A stretch of 64,000 bases of DNA from Seohaeicola saemankumensis (GTDB taxonomy: Bacteria; Pseudomonadota; Alphaproteobacteria; Rhodobacterales; Rhodobacteraceae). Location: contig NZ_JAIUZI010000007.1 of NCBI RefSeq assembly GCF_020171285.1, forward strand, positions 1 through 64,000, read 5' to 3'. Below the pieces are notes generated by a model, which worked only from the letters and a program-made list of their open reading frames with translations, made no database searches and was not told where the DNA came from. Position 1 is the stretch's first letter. Every line of letters starts with the position of its first letter. Shown in pieces: positions 43,716 through 51,013 of the stretch. The translations under genes were made by a program, and so were the position numbers.

Positions 43716-45404
43716 TCACTCTGCGGAAAATACCACTTCACCAGCAAAGACGGTTCTTAGTACCTTTGTGTCCTTAATCTCGGTTGGATCAATACGCGTA
43801 ATGTCCCGGTCCAACACGATCATGTCCGCGAACTTGCCAACTTTGATCGAGCCGGTTTCGTTTTCCACTCCGATGACATGGGCCGGGCCGAGGGTTGAGG
43901 CTCTGATCGCTTCTTCTGCCGTCACAGCGCTTTGCGGCAGGAAAGGGCCGCTCTCGGGGTCGTCAGGCCTCACCCTCGATACGAGGAATCCGATGCGAGA
44001 CCAAGGGTCCAGTGGTCCAACCGACCAATCGCTGGCGAAGGCGACGCTCGCCCCTGCATCAAGCAACCGGCGCGGGTTGGTGTAGGCCGCGACGTTCAAG
44101 CGTCCCATGACGTCTTCGAAGCTCTTGACGGTTGTTGCGGGAAACCAGACGATCGGGGACAGTTCGATGGTCAATCCCAATTCGGCGAACCTCGCAATAT
44201 CATCGTCATGAATTAGGCCGTTATGCGTCGGATGGTGGCGTATGTTTGAGTCCGGGAAGGCATTCTTGACGGATTCAATGGCGTTGAGCGTCTCGCGCAC
44301 CGACCTGTCGCCCGTTCCATGTGCCATCACAACCCGGTCCAATTCGGTTGCCAATGAATAAAGTGCCAAAAGGTCAGCAGGCTCATAGTAGTGCACCCCG
44401 AAATTGTCTGTTCCGGGGTAAGGGTCAACCAGCCAACCTTCTCTGGTTGGTGGTGTGCCATCCATGAAAATCTTGAAGCCGCGTGGGTCGAAGAACTCAA
44501 GCGTATGTTGTTCAGCGTTCTTGATGGTCTCGATCTGCTCTTCGAGCGTGTTGCCTGCGTCATAGTAGTTGTAGCTCATCGCCATGTGCATGCGCAGCTT
44601 CCACTCTCCTGCCTCATGTATGGCATGCACTGCGTCTATATGGCTTTGATACCCAGCGGCTGCTTTCACGGATGTTATCCCGAGGGAGTGGAACCAATCC
44701 TGAAACCCTTTCGCAGTGCCGATCATCTCTTCCTTGGGGAAAGGCGGCATGGAACGGCGGGCATAGCCGATTGCAAACTCCCGAATTGTGCCACTTGGCA
44801 CCCCGTTTTCGTCTCGCACGACCACGGACCCTTCCGGCAGATCGGCATCCTTCGTGTCCATGAAGCCGGTGAGTTCAAGGGCCTTGGTGTTCATCCACAC
44901 GCTGTGAGCGCTCTGATCCTGAATGAAAACCGGGCGGTCAGGAATGACCTCATCGAGCGTTTCACGAGTTGGTGCTTCGTTGGGGAACATGCCGGGTGGC
45001 CAAGCCCCGCCGATAATCCATTCCTTGTCCGGGTTCGCGTCAGCGTAGGCCCCAATCTCAGCCAGAATGCTCTCGGGCGTGCTGTTGTCTTCGATACCGA
45101 GAAGGTACCTGTCACGGTGAAAATCTTCGAACGGATGCATGTGAACATCGATAATGCCCGGCATCGCGAATGCGCCATCCAGTTCAACGACCCGGGTATT
45201 CTGACCCTGGTGTTCCGCAATCTCTTCGGCAGACCCCACGGCAATGAATTTTCGATCCTTGATCGCCACAGCTTCGACGACCGTCATCTGACTTTCAGAG
45301 GTATAGATCTTTCCGCCAGTGTAGATCGTGTCAGCTTCTTGAGCGTAAATTGGTGCGCCAATCACAATCAGAACTGCAACGATTCCATACAGATTTTGCT
45401 TCAT
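43716..45404 (-). CDS. Exported amidohydrolase (YtcJ-like, amidohydrolase_3)
   Basis: 562 residues. Signal peptide MKQNLYGIVAVLIVIGAPIYAQ. The metal-dependent hydrolase barrel shows IIDVHMHPFED (H-x-H ligands) near residue 85, the HSVWMNTKALELTG motif of the YtcJ subgroup, VMAHGTGDRSVRETLNAIES, NIRHHPTHNGL, and ASDWSVGPLDPW with the catalytic Asp. The C-terminus returns to the composite beta domain (GSIKVGKFADMIVLDRDITR). It cleaves C-N bonds of an unknown substrate, outside the cytoplasm. ATG at 45404 follows GGGGGAGTGACC. Between repeat copies 4 and 5. Confidence 0.9.
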   Translation of the reverse strand: MKQNLYGIVAVLIVIGAPIYAQEADTIYTGGKIYTSESQMTVVEAVAIKDRKFIAVGSAEEIAEHQGQNTRVVELDGAFAMPGIIDVHMHPFEDFHRDRYLLGIEDNSTPESILAEIGAYADANPDKEWIIGGAWPPGMFPNEAPTRETLDEVIPDRPVFIQDQSAHSVWMNTKALELTGFMDTKDADLPEGSVVVRDENGVPSGTIREFAIGYARRSMPPFPKEEMIGTAKGFQDWFHSLGITSVKAAAGYQSHIDAVHAIHEAGEWKLRMHMAMSYNYYDAGNTLEEQIETIKNAEQHTLEFFDPRGFKIFMDGTPPTREGWLVDPYPGTDNFGVHYYEPADLLALYSLATELDRVVMAHGTGDRSVRETLNAIESVKNAFPDSNIRHHPTHNGLIHDDDIARFAELGLTIELSPIVWFPATTVKSFEDVMGRLNVAAYTNPRRLLDAGASVAFASDWSVGPLDPWSRIGFLVSRVRPDDPESGPFLPQSAVTAEEAIRASTLGPAHVIGVENETGSIKVGKFADMIVLDRDITRIDPTEIKDTKVLRTVFAGEVVFSAE

Positions 45405-45539
45405 GGTCACTCCCCCGTTCCAATGATGCGCCTAAGAACCCTATCCGAAAAATGTATACAGTGCATAGATTTTCGAGAACGCCGAACTTAACCGCAGCTT
45501 CAAAACTGCAGTGTCCCGCAAAGGTAAGATTGGGCACAC
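45405..45539 (-). promoter_or_regulatory. Upstream region of the amidohydrolase gene
   Basis: A moderately AT-rich stretch (AATGTATACAGTGCATAG) between the gene start and repeat copy 5, presumably carrying its promoter. The TGTATAC/GTGCAT palindromic look may be regulatory; no factor can be named. Confidence 0.35.
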
Positions 45540-45777
45540 AAAGCCTCCGTTTGCCTCAAGCGGCTATGACGGCGGCATTGAACTCGGACCTGGACACTCC
45601 ACGCAAGTTTACCCGCCCTCGACCTGCCGCGCATCGTCCACGGGCTCGAACCACCCGCGCGGGGATTGCACCGGCTTGTCGGTCAGGTCCCGGTGCTCCC
45701 CTCCGCGAAGGGTTAGAGGTTGGGCAGGCGCGAGCCACGGCCCTGCCGGGCCCTTGGAGAGTGTCCGCTTCGCGGAC
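45540..45777 (+). repeat. Dispersed repeat copy 5
   Basis: From AAGCCTCCGTTTGCCTCAAG to GTGTCCGCTTCGCGGAC, ending in a perfect small hairpin (GTCCGC-TTC-GCGGAC). Contains CATCGTCCACGGGCTCGAAC where copies 1 and 2 have CATCATCCCCGCGCCCGCAC. It occupies the gap between the amidohydrolase and the Zn-ribbon gene; a second inverted repeat, GCCTCAACT/AGTTAAGGC, lies at about 45845-45868. Confidence 0.92.
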
Positions 45778-45868
45778 TTTTCAGACTTTCACTGCGGTAG
45801 CTCCAATGGCGGTTCTCGGTCAGTTTCTCCGCCCGTTGAGCTCAGCCTCAACTAAATGAGTTAAGGCG

Positions 45869-46405
45869 CTACGCGCATTCAAATTCCAAAAAAGGATGGT
45901 CTGGATTGACTTCTTCACCGACTATTATTCTGATCCAAGTAAAAAGATCAGCTCGTCGGTCAGCGAATTCATCAAAGTCGTTATCGAAGAGATCTTCCGG
46001 GTAATACGTCACTATATCCAGTGATTTTGGGTCAGAAAGAGACGATACATTCATCTTGTATGCACTCTCTTCACGCTCGCCGTGAGCGTTCGACGACGTG
46101 TCACAGGCGACAGGATCATACCCGTGAATATCACCATCAAAAACAGCGTAGCTTCTGCCGCAGCTACTACATTTTGCGTTCACCGGACCAATAAGTGAAG
46201 CCTCTTTCCACGCATAGGCCGTTACTTCGAACAGTTCATTTTTGCATTTGCAACGCAAGCGATATCCAATTGCAATCTGCTCTCCATGCCCACCAGCGCC
46301 TAAACCCAATTCTGGACAACCTGAAAAGACGATATCCTTGAGGTGCCCAGGAACTGTGCGCGAAAAAAAGTTCACCTGATCCTCAAAACTCGCCTTCGAA
46401 GCCAT
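45869..46405 (-). CDS. Zn-ribbon protein of unknown function
   Basis: 178 residues from MASKASFEDQVNFFSRTVPG, with GGAGG about ten bases before the ATG. A probable zinc site is C52-x-C54 (RCKCKNELF) with C79-x-x-C82 (AKCSSCGRSY). The rest is acidic and soluble (YYPEDLFDNDFDEFADRRAD). No family recognised. Clearly more AT-rich than the core genes, so probably horizontally acquired. It lies between repeat copies 5 and 6 and could be an immunity or stress protein, but nothing shows this. Confidence 0.65.
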   Translation of the reverse strand: MASKASFEDQVNFFSRTVPGHLKDIVFSGCPELGLGAGGHGEQIAIGYRLRCKCKNELFEVTAYAWKEASLIGPVNAKCSSCGRSYAVFDGDIHGYDPVACDTSSNAHGEREESAYKMNVSSLSDPKSLDIVTYYPEDLFDNDFDEFADRRADLFTWIRIIVGEEVNPDHPFLEFECA

Positions 46406-46550
46406 GCGGTTGTTTTCCTCCTTTTTTGGGTACCCGGTCGATAGAGCCGGTTGTATCATCTCGCTCAAAAAATAGTTAATAAGTCCTGGTCAGCACAACC
46501 AGACAATTGTTCGCGACGTAGCATCCGACAAAGTGGGCTCTGAGTGATCA

Positions 46551-46737
46551 GTTGCCTCAAGCGGGTTGGATGGCCGTATTGCATTTAGAACTGACACTCC
46601 ATGCTAATTTTCCCGCCCTCGACCTGCCGCGCATCGTCCACGGTCTCGAACCACCCGCGCGGGGATTGCACCGGAACGTCGGTCCGGTCTTGGTGCTCCC
46701 TTCCGCGAAGGGCCAGCGGTTGGGCGTCGGGCGGCGT
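46551..46737 (+). repeat. Dispersed repeat copy 6 (most diverged)
   Basis: From GTTGCCTCAAGCGGGTTGGA through TTTTCCCGCCCTCGACCTGC, CCACCCGCGCGGGGATTGCA and CGCGAAGGGCCAGCGGTTGG, then homology stops before the CCCTGCCGGGCCC block. The left flank AGCATCCGACAAAGTGGGCTC resembles that of copy 3. It marks the right edge of the array. Confidence 0.85.
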
Positions 46738-46949
46738 CGCCCGATCCCGCTTGATCGGGTCGGTTCGAAAGGTGTTTGGGCAGATGTGCCGGTCAACGGT
46801 CATGGGACCCCGCGCATTGAAGCTGTTGGCCCGCAGTTTCGCTCGGCGCCGGTTAATACGTCCGCAATGCACCGTTCGCTGCGTGCCCCGGTTCGGGTCC
46901 AATGGTTGATGACCCCTTAATTCCGGTCGCATTTCGTGCAGGCCCGGGG
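46738..46949. other. Intergenic sequence right of repeat copy 6
   Basis: About 210 bases without a supported gene. CCCGATCCCGCTTGATCGGG can form a hairpin at about 46740-46760. Short open frames here are repeat-derived. Confidence 0.4.
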
Positions 46950-46993
46950 TGTACAAAACGGATAAAGCCGGTCCGCGGACCGGTACAAAACGG
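46950..46993 (+). repeat. 32-bp-periodic TGTACAAAACGG repeats, left locus
   Basis: TGTACAAAACGG at 46950-46961 and GGTACAAAACGG at 46982-46993, exactly 32 bases apart. Between them lies a perfect palindrome CCGGTCCGCGGACCGG (46968-46983). Same motif, inverted, at 50875-50950. Confidence 0.85.
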
Positions 46994-47004
46994 ATCATCC
47001 GGAA

Positions 47005-47039
47005 ACGACAAACCCCCGGGCAGGGCCACGGGGGTCGTC
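47005..47039 (-). terminator. Terminator-like hairpin after rpsU
   Basis: On the minus strand, GACGACCCCCG pairs with CGGGGGTTTGTC around a short loop, 33 bases after the rpsU stop. Confidence 0.65.
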
Positions 47040-47071
47040 TGAAATAGCGTCTGAAAACAGCCGCGGTATGC

Positions 47072-47278
47072 TTAGAGCAGACCTTCGCGCTGGGCTTTCT
47101 TCCGCGCCAGTTTACGGGCACGGCGGATCGCTTCAGCTTTCTCGCGCGCTTTCTTCTCGGACGGTTTCTCGAAATGTTGCTTGAGCTTCATTTCACGGAA
47201 CACGCCTTCGCGCTGCAGCTTTTTCTTCAGGGCACGAAGCGCCTGATCGACATTGTTGTCGCGAACACTAACCTGCAT
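47072..47278 (-). CDS. rpsU: 30S ribosomal protein S21
   Basis: 68 residues: [40 protein letters not shown] and a lysine/arginine-rich helix to the end, all typical of bS21. AAAGGTGGTGACAACC precedes the ATG. Divergent from coq9, as commonly seen in Rhodobacterales. Confidence 0.97.
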   Translation of the reverse strand: MQVSVRDNNVDQALRALKKKLQREGVFREMKLKQHFEKPSEKKAREKAEAIRRARKLARKKAQREGLL

Positions 47279-47389
47279 GTGGTTGTCACCACCTTTCTAG
47301 ATTCGAGTTGCAAGGAATTGCAGGAAGTGGCCGTATAGCGTAGCAATGCTAACTTGTCCAGTATGCGTTGAAACAAAGGGAGTTGCGAC

Positions 47390-48079
47390 ATGCCAGCCGA
47401 GACCGAAACAGCCAGGGACCGGTTGCTGGATGCGGCCCTGGTGCACGTGCCCTTCGACGGCTGGACCCAGGCGAGCTTTGATGCGGCGGTGGCGGATGCG
47501 GGGATCGACCCGGCGCTGGCGCGCGCGCTGTGCCCGCGCGGCGGTGTCGATCTGGCGCTTGCCTTTCACGCGCGCGGCGATGCCCTGATGCGCGAACAGA
47601 TCGCCGCCGGCGCGCTCGACGGCATGCGGATCCGCGACAAGATCACCGCGGCCGTGCGCATCCGGCTGGAGGCGGTGGAGGATCGCGAGGTTGTGCGCCG
47701 GGGCACGACGCTCTTTGCCCTGCCGCAATACACAGCCGACGGCGCCAAGGCCATCTGGGGCACCTGCGACGCGATCTGGCAGGCGATCGGCGACACTTCC
47801 GAGGACGTCAACTGGTACACGAAACGCGCCAGCCTGGCGGCGGTCTATTCGGCCACGGTGCTTTACTGGCTGGGCGATGACAGCCCCGATCACAACGCCA
47901 CCTGGGAATTCCTGGACCGCCGTATAGACAACGTGATGCAGTTCGAAAGCTTTAAGGCGCAGGTCCGCAAGAACCCGCTGCTGAAGCCCTTGCTTGCCGG
48001 GCCCGAGTGGCTGGCGGGACGGATCCGCCCGCCGTCCCGGCGTGACGATCTGCCGGGCTCCACGGTGCCGCGCAACTGA
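47390..48079 (+). CDS. coq9: COQ9 family protein
   Basis: 229 residues. TetR-like fold without DNA binding: RDRLLDAALVHVPFDGWTQA at the N-terminus, and the COQ9 signature VNWYTKRASLAAVYSATVLY with W-x-x-x-I-D-D-x-S-like DTSED before it, then TWEFLDRRIDNVMQFESFK. COQ9 binds lipids and helps ubiquinone hydroxylation (with COQ7). Next gene is a quinone oxidoreductase in the same direction, 100 bases away. Confidence 0.92.
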   Translation: MPAETETARDRLLDAALVHVPFDGWTQASFDAAVADAGIDPALARALCPRGGVDLALAFHARGDALMREQIAAGALDGMRIRDKITAAVRIRLEAVEDREVVRRGTTLFALPQYTADGAKAIWGTCDAIWQAIGDTSEDVNWYTKRASLAAVYSATVLYWLGDDSPDHNATWEFLDRRIDNVMQFESFKAQVRKNPLLKPLLAGPEWLAGRIRPPSRRDDLPGSTVPRN

Positions 48080-48179
48080 TCCCCGGGGCTTGCGTGAGAC
48101 ACCCGCAAGGGATTGAAAACACGCGGGCCCTTCCCCTTTTTCCATTCTGAGCACCCTGAAATCTCCAAAAGGACACCCG

Positions 48180-49163
48180 ATGACCGAAACCATGCGCGCT
48201 GTCGAAATCACCAAACCGGGCGCCCCCGATGTTCTCCAGCTCACCACCCGTCCGATACCGGAACCCGGTCATGGGCAGGTGGTGATCAAGGTGGCCTATG
48301 CCGGGGTGAACCGCCCCGATGCGCTGCAGCGCGCCGGCGCCTACGCGCCGCCGCTCGACGCCAGCGACCTGCCGGGGCTGGAAGCCTCGGGCGAGATTGT
48401 GGCGCTGGGTGCGGGCGTGTCCGAGTGGTCGGTCGGCGACAAGGTCTGCGCGCTGCTGCCCGGCGGCGGTTATGCCGAATACGTGGCCACGCCGGCGGCG
48501 CACTGCCTGCCAGTGCCTGATGGTATGGGGCTGAAAGAGGCGGCCTGCCTGCCCGAGACCTTCTTTACGGTCTGGTCCAACGTGTTTACCCGCGGCGGGC
48601 TCAAGGCCGGAGAGATCTTTCTTGTGCATGGCGGCTCTTCGGGCATCGGGACAACGGCGATCCAGCTGGCCCATGCCTTTGGCGCGCGGGTGTTCGCGAC
48701 AGCGGGATCGGACGACAAATGCGCCGCCTGTCTGGATCTGGGCGCCGAGCGGGCGATCAACTACCGCGATGAGGATTTCGTCGAGATCCTCAGGGCCGCG
48801 GGCGGCGCCAACCTGATCCTGGACATGGTTGGCGGAGATTATATTCCCTGCAATATCAAGGCGCTCGCCGATGATGGCAGGCTGGTTCAGATCGCCTTTC
48901 TGCAGGGGCCGAAGGTAGAGCTGAATTTTGCCCAGATGATGACCCGCCGACTGACGCTGACCGGGTCGACCCTGCGCCCGCAAAGCGTCGCGGCGAAATC
49001 GGCGATCGCGCAGGACCTGCGCGAGGCGGTCTGGCCGCTGTTGTCGTCGGGCAAGGTCGCGCCGGTGATGGACAGCGAATTCCCGCTGGCAGAGGCCGCC
49101 GCCGCACATGCCCGGATGGAAAGCTCGGGCCATATCGGCAAGATCGTTCTCAAGGTCGCCTGA
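48180..49163 (+). CDS. NAD(P)H-quinone oxidoreductase, PIG3/Qor type (MDR)
   Basis: 327 residues: MTETMRAVEITKPGAPDVLQ, VAYAGVNRPDALQRAGAYAP, LPGLEASGEIVALGAG, and the cofactor loop EIFLVHGGSSGIGTTAIQLA. This matches the PIG3-like class of zinc-free MDR quinone reductases. C-terminus AHARMESSGHIGKIVLKV is the family end. AAAAGGACACCCG precedes the ATG. Confidence 0.92.
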   Translation: MTETMRAVEITKPGAPDVLQLTTRPIPEPGHGQVVIKVAYAGVNRPDALQRAGAYAPPLDASDLPGLEASGEIVALGAGVSEWSVGDKVCALLPGGGYAEYVATPAAHCLPVPDGMGLKEAACLPETFFTVWSNVFTRGGLKAGEIFLVHGGSSGIGTTAIQLAHAFGARVFATAGSDDKCAACLDLGAERAINYRDEDFVEILRAAGGANLILDMVGGDYIPCNIKALADDGRLVQIAFLQGPKVELNFAQMMTRRLTLTGSTLRPQSVAAKSAIAQDLREAVWPLLSSGKVAPVMDSEFPLAEAAAAHARMESSGHIGKIVLKVA

Positions 49164-49179
49164 CCTCTCGTGGGGCGAG

Positions 49180-49230
49180 GCGGCGTGGCAGGAGGCTGGC
49201 GGCAACGCCGCCAGCCCCCTGCCACGCCGC
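49180..49230. terminator. 24-bp stem bidirectional hairpin
   Basis: Arms 49180-49203 and 49207-49230 pair at 23 of 24 positions around an AAC loop, between two convergent genes (qor and DUF2189). Probably a bidirectional terminator; part of its sequence (GTGGCAGGAGGCTGGCG) also occurs at about 24.35 kb. Confidence 0.75.
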
Positions 49231-49256
49231 GCCCGTGCCCAGCCGAACCCGGCGGG

Positions 49257-50114
49257 TCAGGAGACCGCGCGGCGGTACAGGTGCCAGGTGGCATGCCCGA
49301 GCACCGGCATCACCACGATCAGCCCGAGGAAAAACGGCAACGCCCCCAGAAACAGGCCCGCCGCCACGATGCCGCCCCAGGCCAGGATGACACGTGTGTT
49401 GTGCAGGAACACCCGCACCGAGGTCACCACGGCGACGGGCACCCCGACGTTCCGGTCCAGAAGCAGGGGGAAGGACACAACCGAAATCGCCAGCGCCACG
49501 ACGGCAAAAAGGCTGCCTGTCAGCAGGCCGATGATGAACATCGAACCGCCGGCATTGGTGGTGAACAGATCCCGCAGGAATTGACGGATCGAGGCTGGCG
49601 GTTCCGGCCCCATGGTGGCGTCATAGATCCCGTTTGCGGTCATCATCCAGGTGACGAACAGCGCCAGCAGGTAAAGCCCGAGCAGCGCTATCGCGCCGAT
49701 TGAGGGGGATTTCAGCACGCCCAGGGCATCTGCCCAGGTCGCGGGAGCCCCGGCTTCGCGCCGGCGGCTGATCTCATATAGACCGACTGCGGCGACGGGA
49801 CCCAGCAGGGCGAAACCGGCCACCAATGGCAGCAGAAGCGGCAATTGTTCCAACCTGAGCGCCGTGGCCATCAGCGCCAGCCCGGCAATCGGATAGATTG
49901 CCACGACAAAGGCGGCGTCGGAGCGGCAGGCCAGAAAATCTTCCCAGCCGGCGCGCAATGCGGCCCGCAGGTCTTCGTGGTGCAACCTGTTCACCTGCGG
50001 CTGCGCCTTTTGCGCGTCGCCACCCAGATGACGGGCAGATTTGCCCAAGTGATCGCCGGTCGCACCAAGCGTCCTTGTGCCCCAGCTCAGCGGGTTTCCG
50101 ATGGTTTTTGTCAT
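49257..50114 (-). CDS. DUF2189 integral membrane protein
   Basis: 285 residues. Soluble N-terminus of 60 residues (VNRLHHEDLRAALRAGWEDF) followed by about six hydrophobic segments, including LPLLLPLVAGFALLGPVAAV and the ending GLIVVMPVLGHATWHLYRRA, as in DUF2189 proteins. Function unknown; occurs in many alphaproteobacteria. GGAGAACACGGTC lies before the ATG. Confidence 0.85.
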   Translation of the reverse strand: MTKTIGNPLSWGTRTLGATGDHLGKSARHLGGDAQKAQPQVNRLHHEDLRAALRAGWEDFLACRSDAAFVVAIYPIAGLALMATALRLEQLPLLLPLVAGFALLGPVAAVGLYEISRRREAGAPATWADALGVLKSPSIGAIALLGLYLLALFVTWMMTANGIYDATMGPEPPASIRQFLRDLFTTNAGGSMFIIGLLTGSLFAVVALAISVVSFPLLLDRNVGVPVAVVTSVRVFLHNTRVILAWGGIVAAGLFLGALPFFLGLIVVMPVLGHATWHLYRRAVS

Positions 50115-50339
50115 GACCGTGTTCTCCTTTGGCGGGTTATCGTTTCGCCACGGAAAGGTCCGGCCCGGGGATGCCGACGGCCAGACCGTTCAGCAACACT
50201 GGGCCTATGATACCACAGTTCCCGTGCAACGCTCATCACGGCTTGGAGAGCGGGGAAACGCCGTCGGGGGTGCGGTTTCCGCTTGGCTCGCTGTGGCTGC
50301 GGTGTAATCTGTGGCCATCAGGTCGAAGGAGCGATGGGT

Positions 50340-50864
50340 ATGAGATTTCCGAAACGGGCAGCGGTGGCGCTCTTTCTGTTTGTCGGGGGGATCGTGGCCA
50401 GCACGGCGGCGCCGGTGCGGGCGCAGGCGCTGATCGACCGCGGATTTGTGCACGGCTGGAACCTGATGGTGGATCCGTCCTTTGGCAACGGCTGCCTGAT
50501 CCAGACGGTTTATCAGGATCTGTCGGTGGTGCGCCTGGGCTATGACGCCACCAACAATCGCGGATATTTTGCTGTGTTTAACAAAGCTTGGGGCGATATC
50601 GAGAAGGGCAGGCAATACGCCATCGTGTTCGATCTGGACGGAAAGCGGTTCGATGCCACGGCCACAGGGCTGAAACAGGACCGGGTTCCCGGGGCGGTCG
50701 TGTTCTTTTCGGATCGCAACTTTGTCCACGCCATCGCCGAGAAAAAGGGCATGACCGTCTATGGGCAAACGGGTCAGACGGTGATGAAGATTGATCTGAC
50801 CGGGACGGCCAAGGCGCTGGAATACGCCCGCAAGTGCCAGCAGGAGATGGGCTGGGGCGGCTGA
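50340..50864 (+). CDS. Exported protein of unknown function
   Basis: 174 residues. Start at 50340 (MRFPKRAAVALFLFVGGIVA) has a signal peptide with cleavage near VRAQA and lies 8 bases after GAAGGAGC; an ATG at 50334 is too close. The mature protein has FGNGCLIQTVY and ARKCQQEMG cysteines that could pair, and repeated V-F-[DF]-like beta strands. Similar to small uncharacterised alphaproteobacterial periplasmic proteins; no domain named. Confidence 0.7.
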   Translation: MRFPKRAAVALFLFVGGIVASTAAPVRAQALIDRGFVHGWNLMVDPSFGNGCLIQTVYQDLSVVRLGYDATNNRGYFAVFNKAWGDIEKGRQYAIVFDLDGKRFDATATGLKQDRVPGAVVFFSDRNFVHAIAEKKGMTVYGQTGQTVMKIDLTGTAKALEYARKCQQEMGWGG

Positions 50865-50874
50865 CCGCTTTGGA

Positions 50875-50950
50875 CCGTTTTGTACAGGGTCCCAAGGGCG
50901 GATTTACCGTTTTGTACAGCCTCCCAAGAGGCAAATGACCGTTTTGTACA
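50875..50950 (-). repeat. 32-bp-periodic TGTACAAAACGG repeats, right locus (inverted)
   Basis: CCGTTTTGTACA occurs at 50875-50886, 50907-50918 and 50939-50950, each exactly 32 bases after the last. The 20-base spacers are related to each other (both contain CCCAAG and can form small hairpins such as GCCTC-CCAA-GAGGC). Read on the minus strand the units begin TGTACAAAACGG. Located between two convergent genes. Confidence 0.9.
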
Positions 50951-51013
50951 TCGCGGAATCGCCCAAAACCGGCGTTGCCAAAGCGGCGTTCGATGATCGG
51001 TTTCAGCCCGGTG

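Noticed and set aside
37871..46737. The dispersed repeats as small protein-coding genes
   Set aside because: Open frames through the copies differ in phase and sequence; no frame is conserved in all six copies.
37871..46737. A conventional integron
   Set aside because: No integrase gene in the window, repeats longer than attC, no consistent R''/R' core pair at the junctions, and one gene in opposite orientation.
50875..50950. CRISPR array, because of regular 32-bp spacing
   Set aside because: The repeated part is only 12 bases, spacers are 20 bases and related to each other, there are three units and no cas genes.
46950..50950. Complete transposon with TG...CA ends
   Set aside because: No transposase inside, core genes inside, and flanking five-base sequences differ so no target-site duplication is present.
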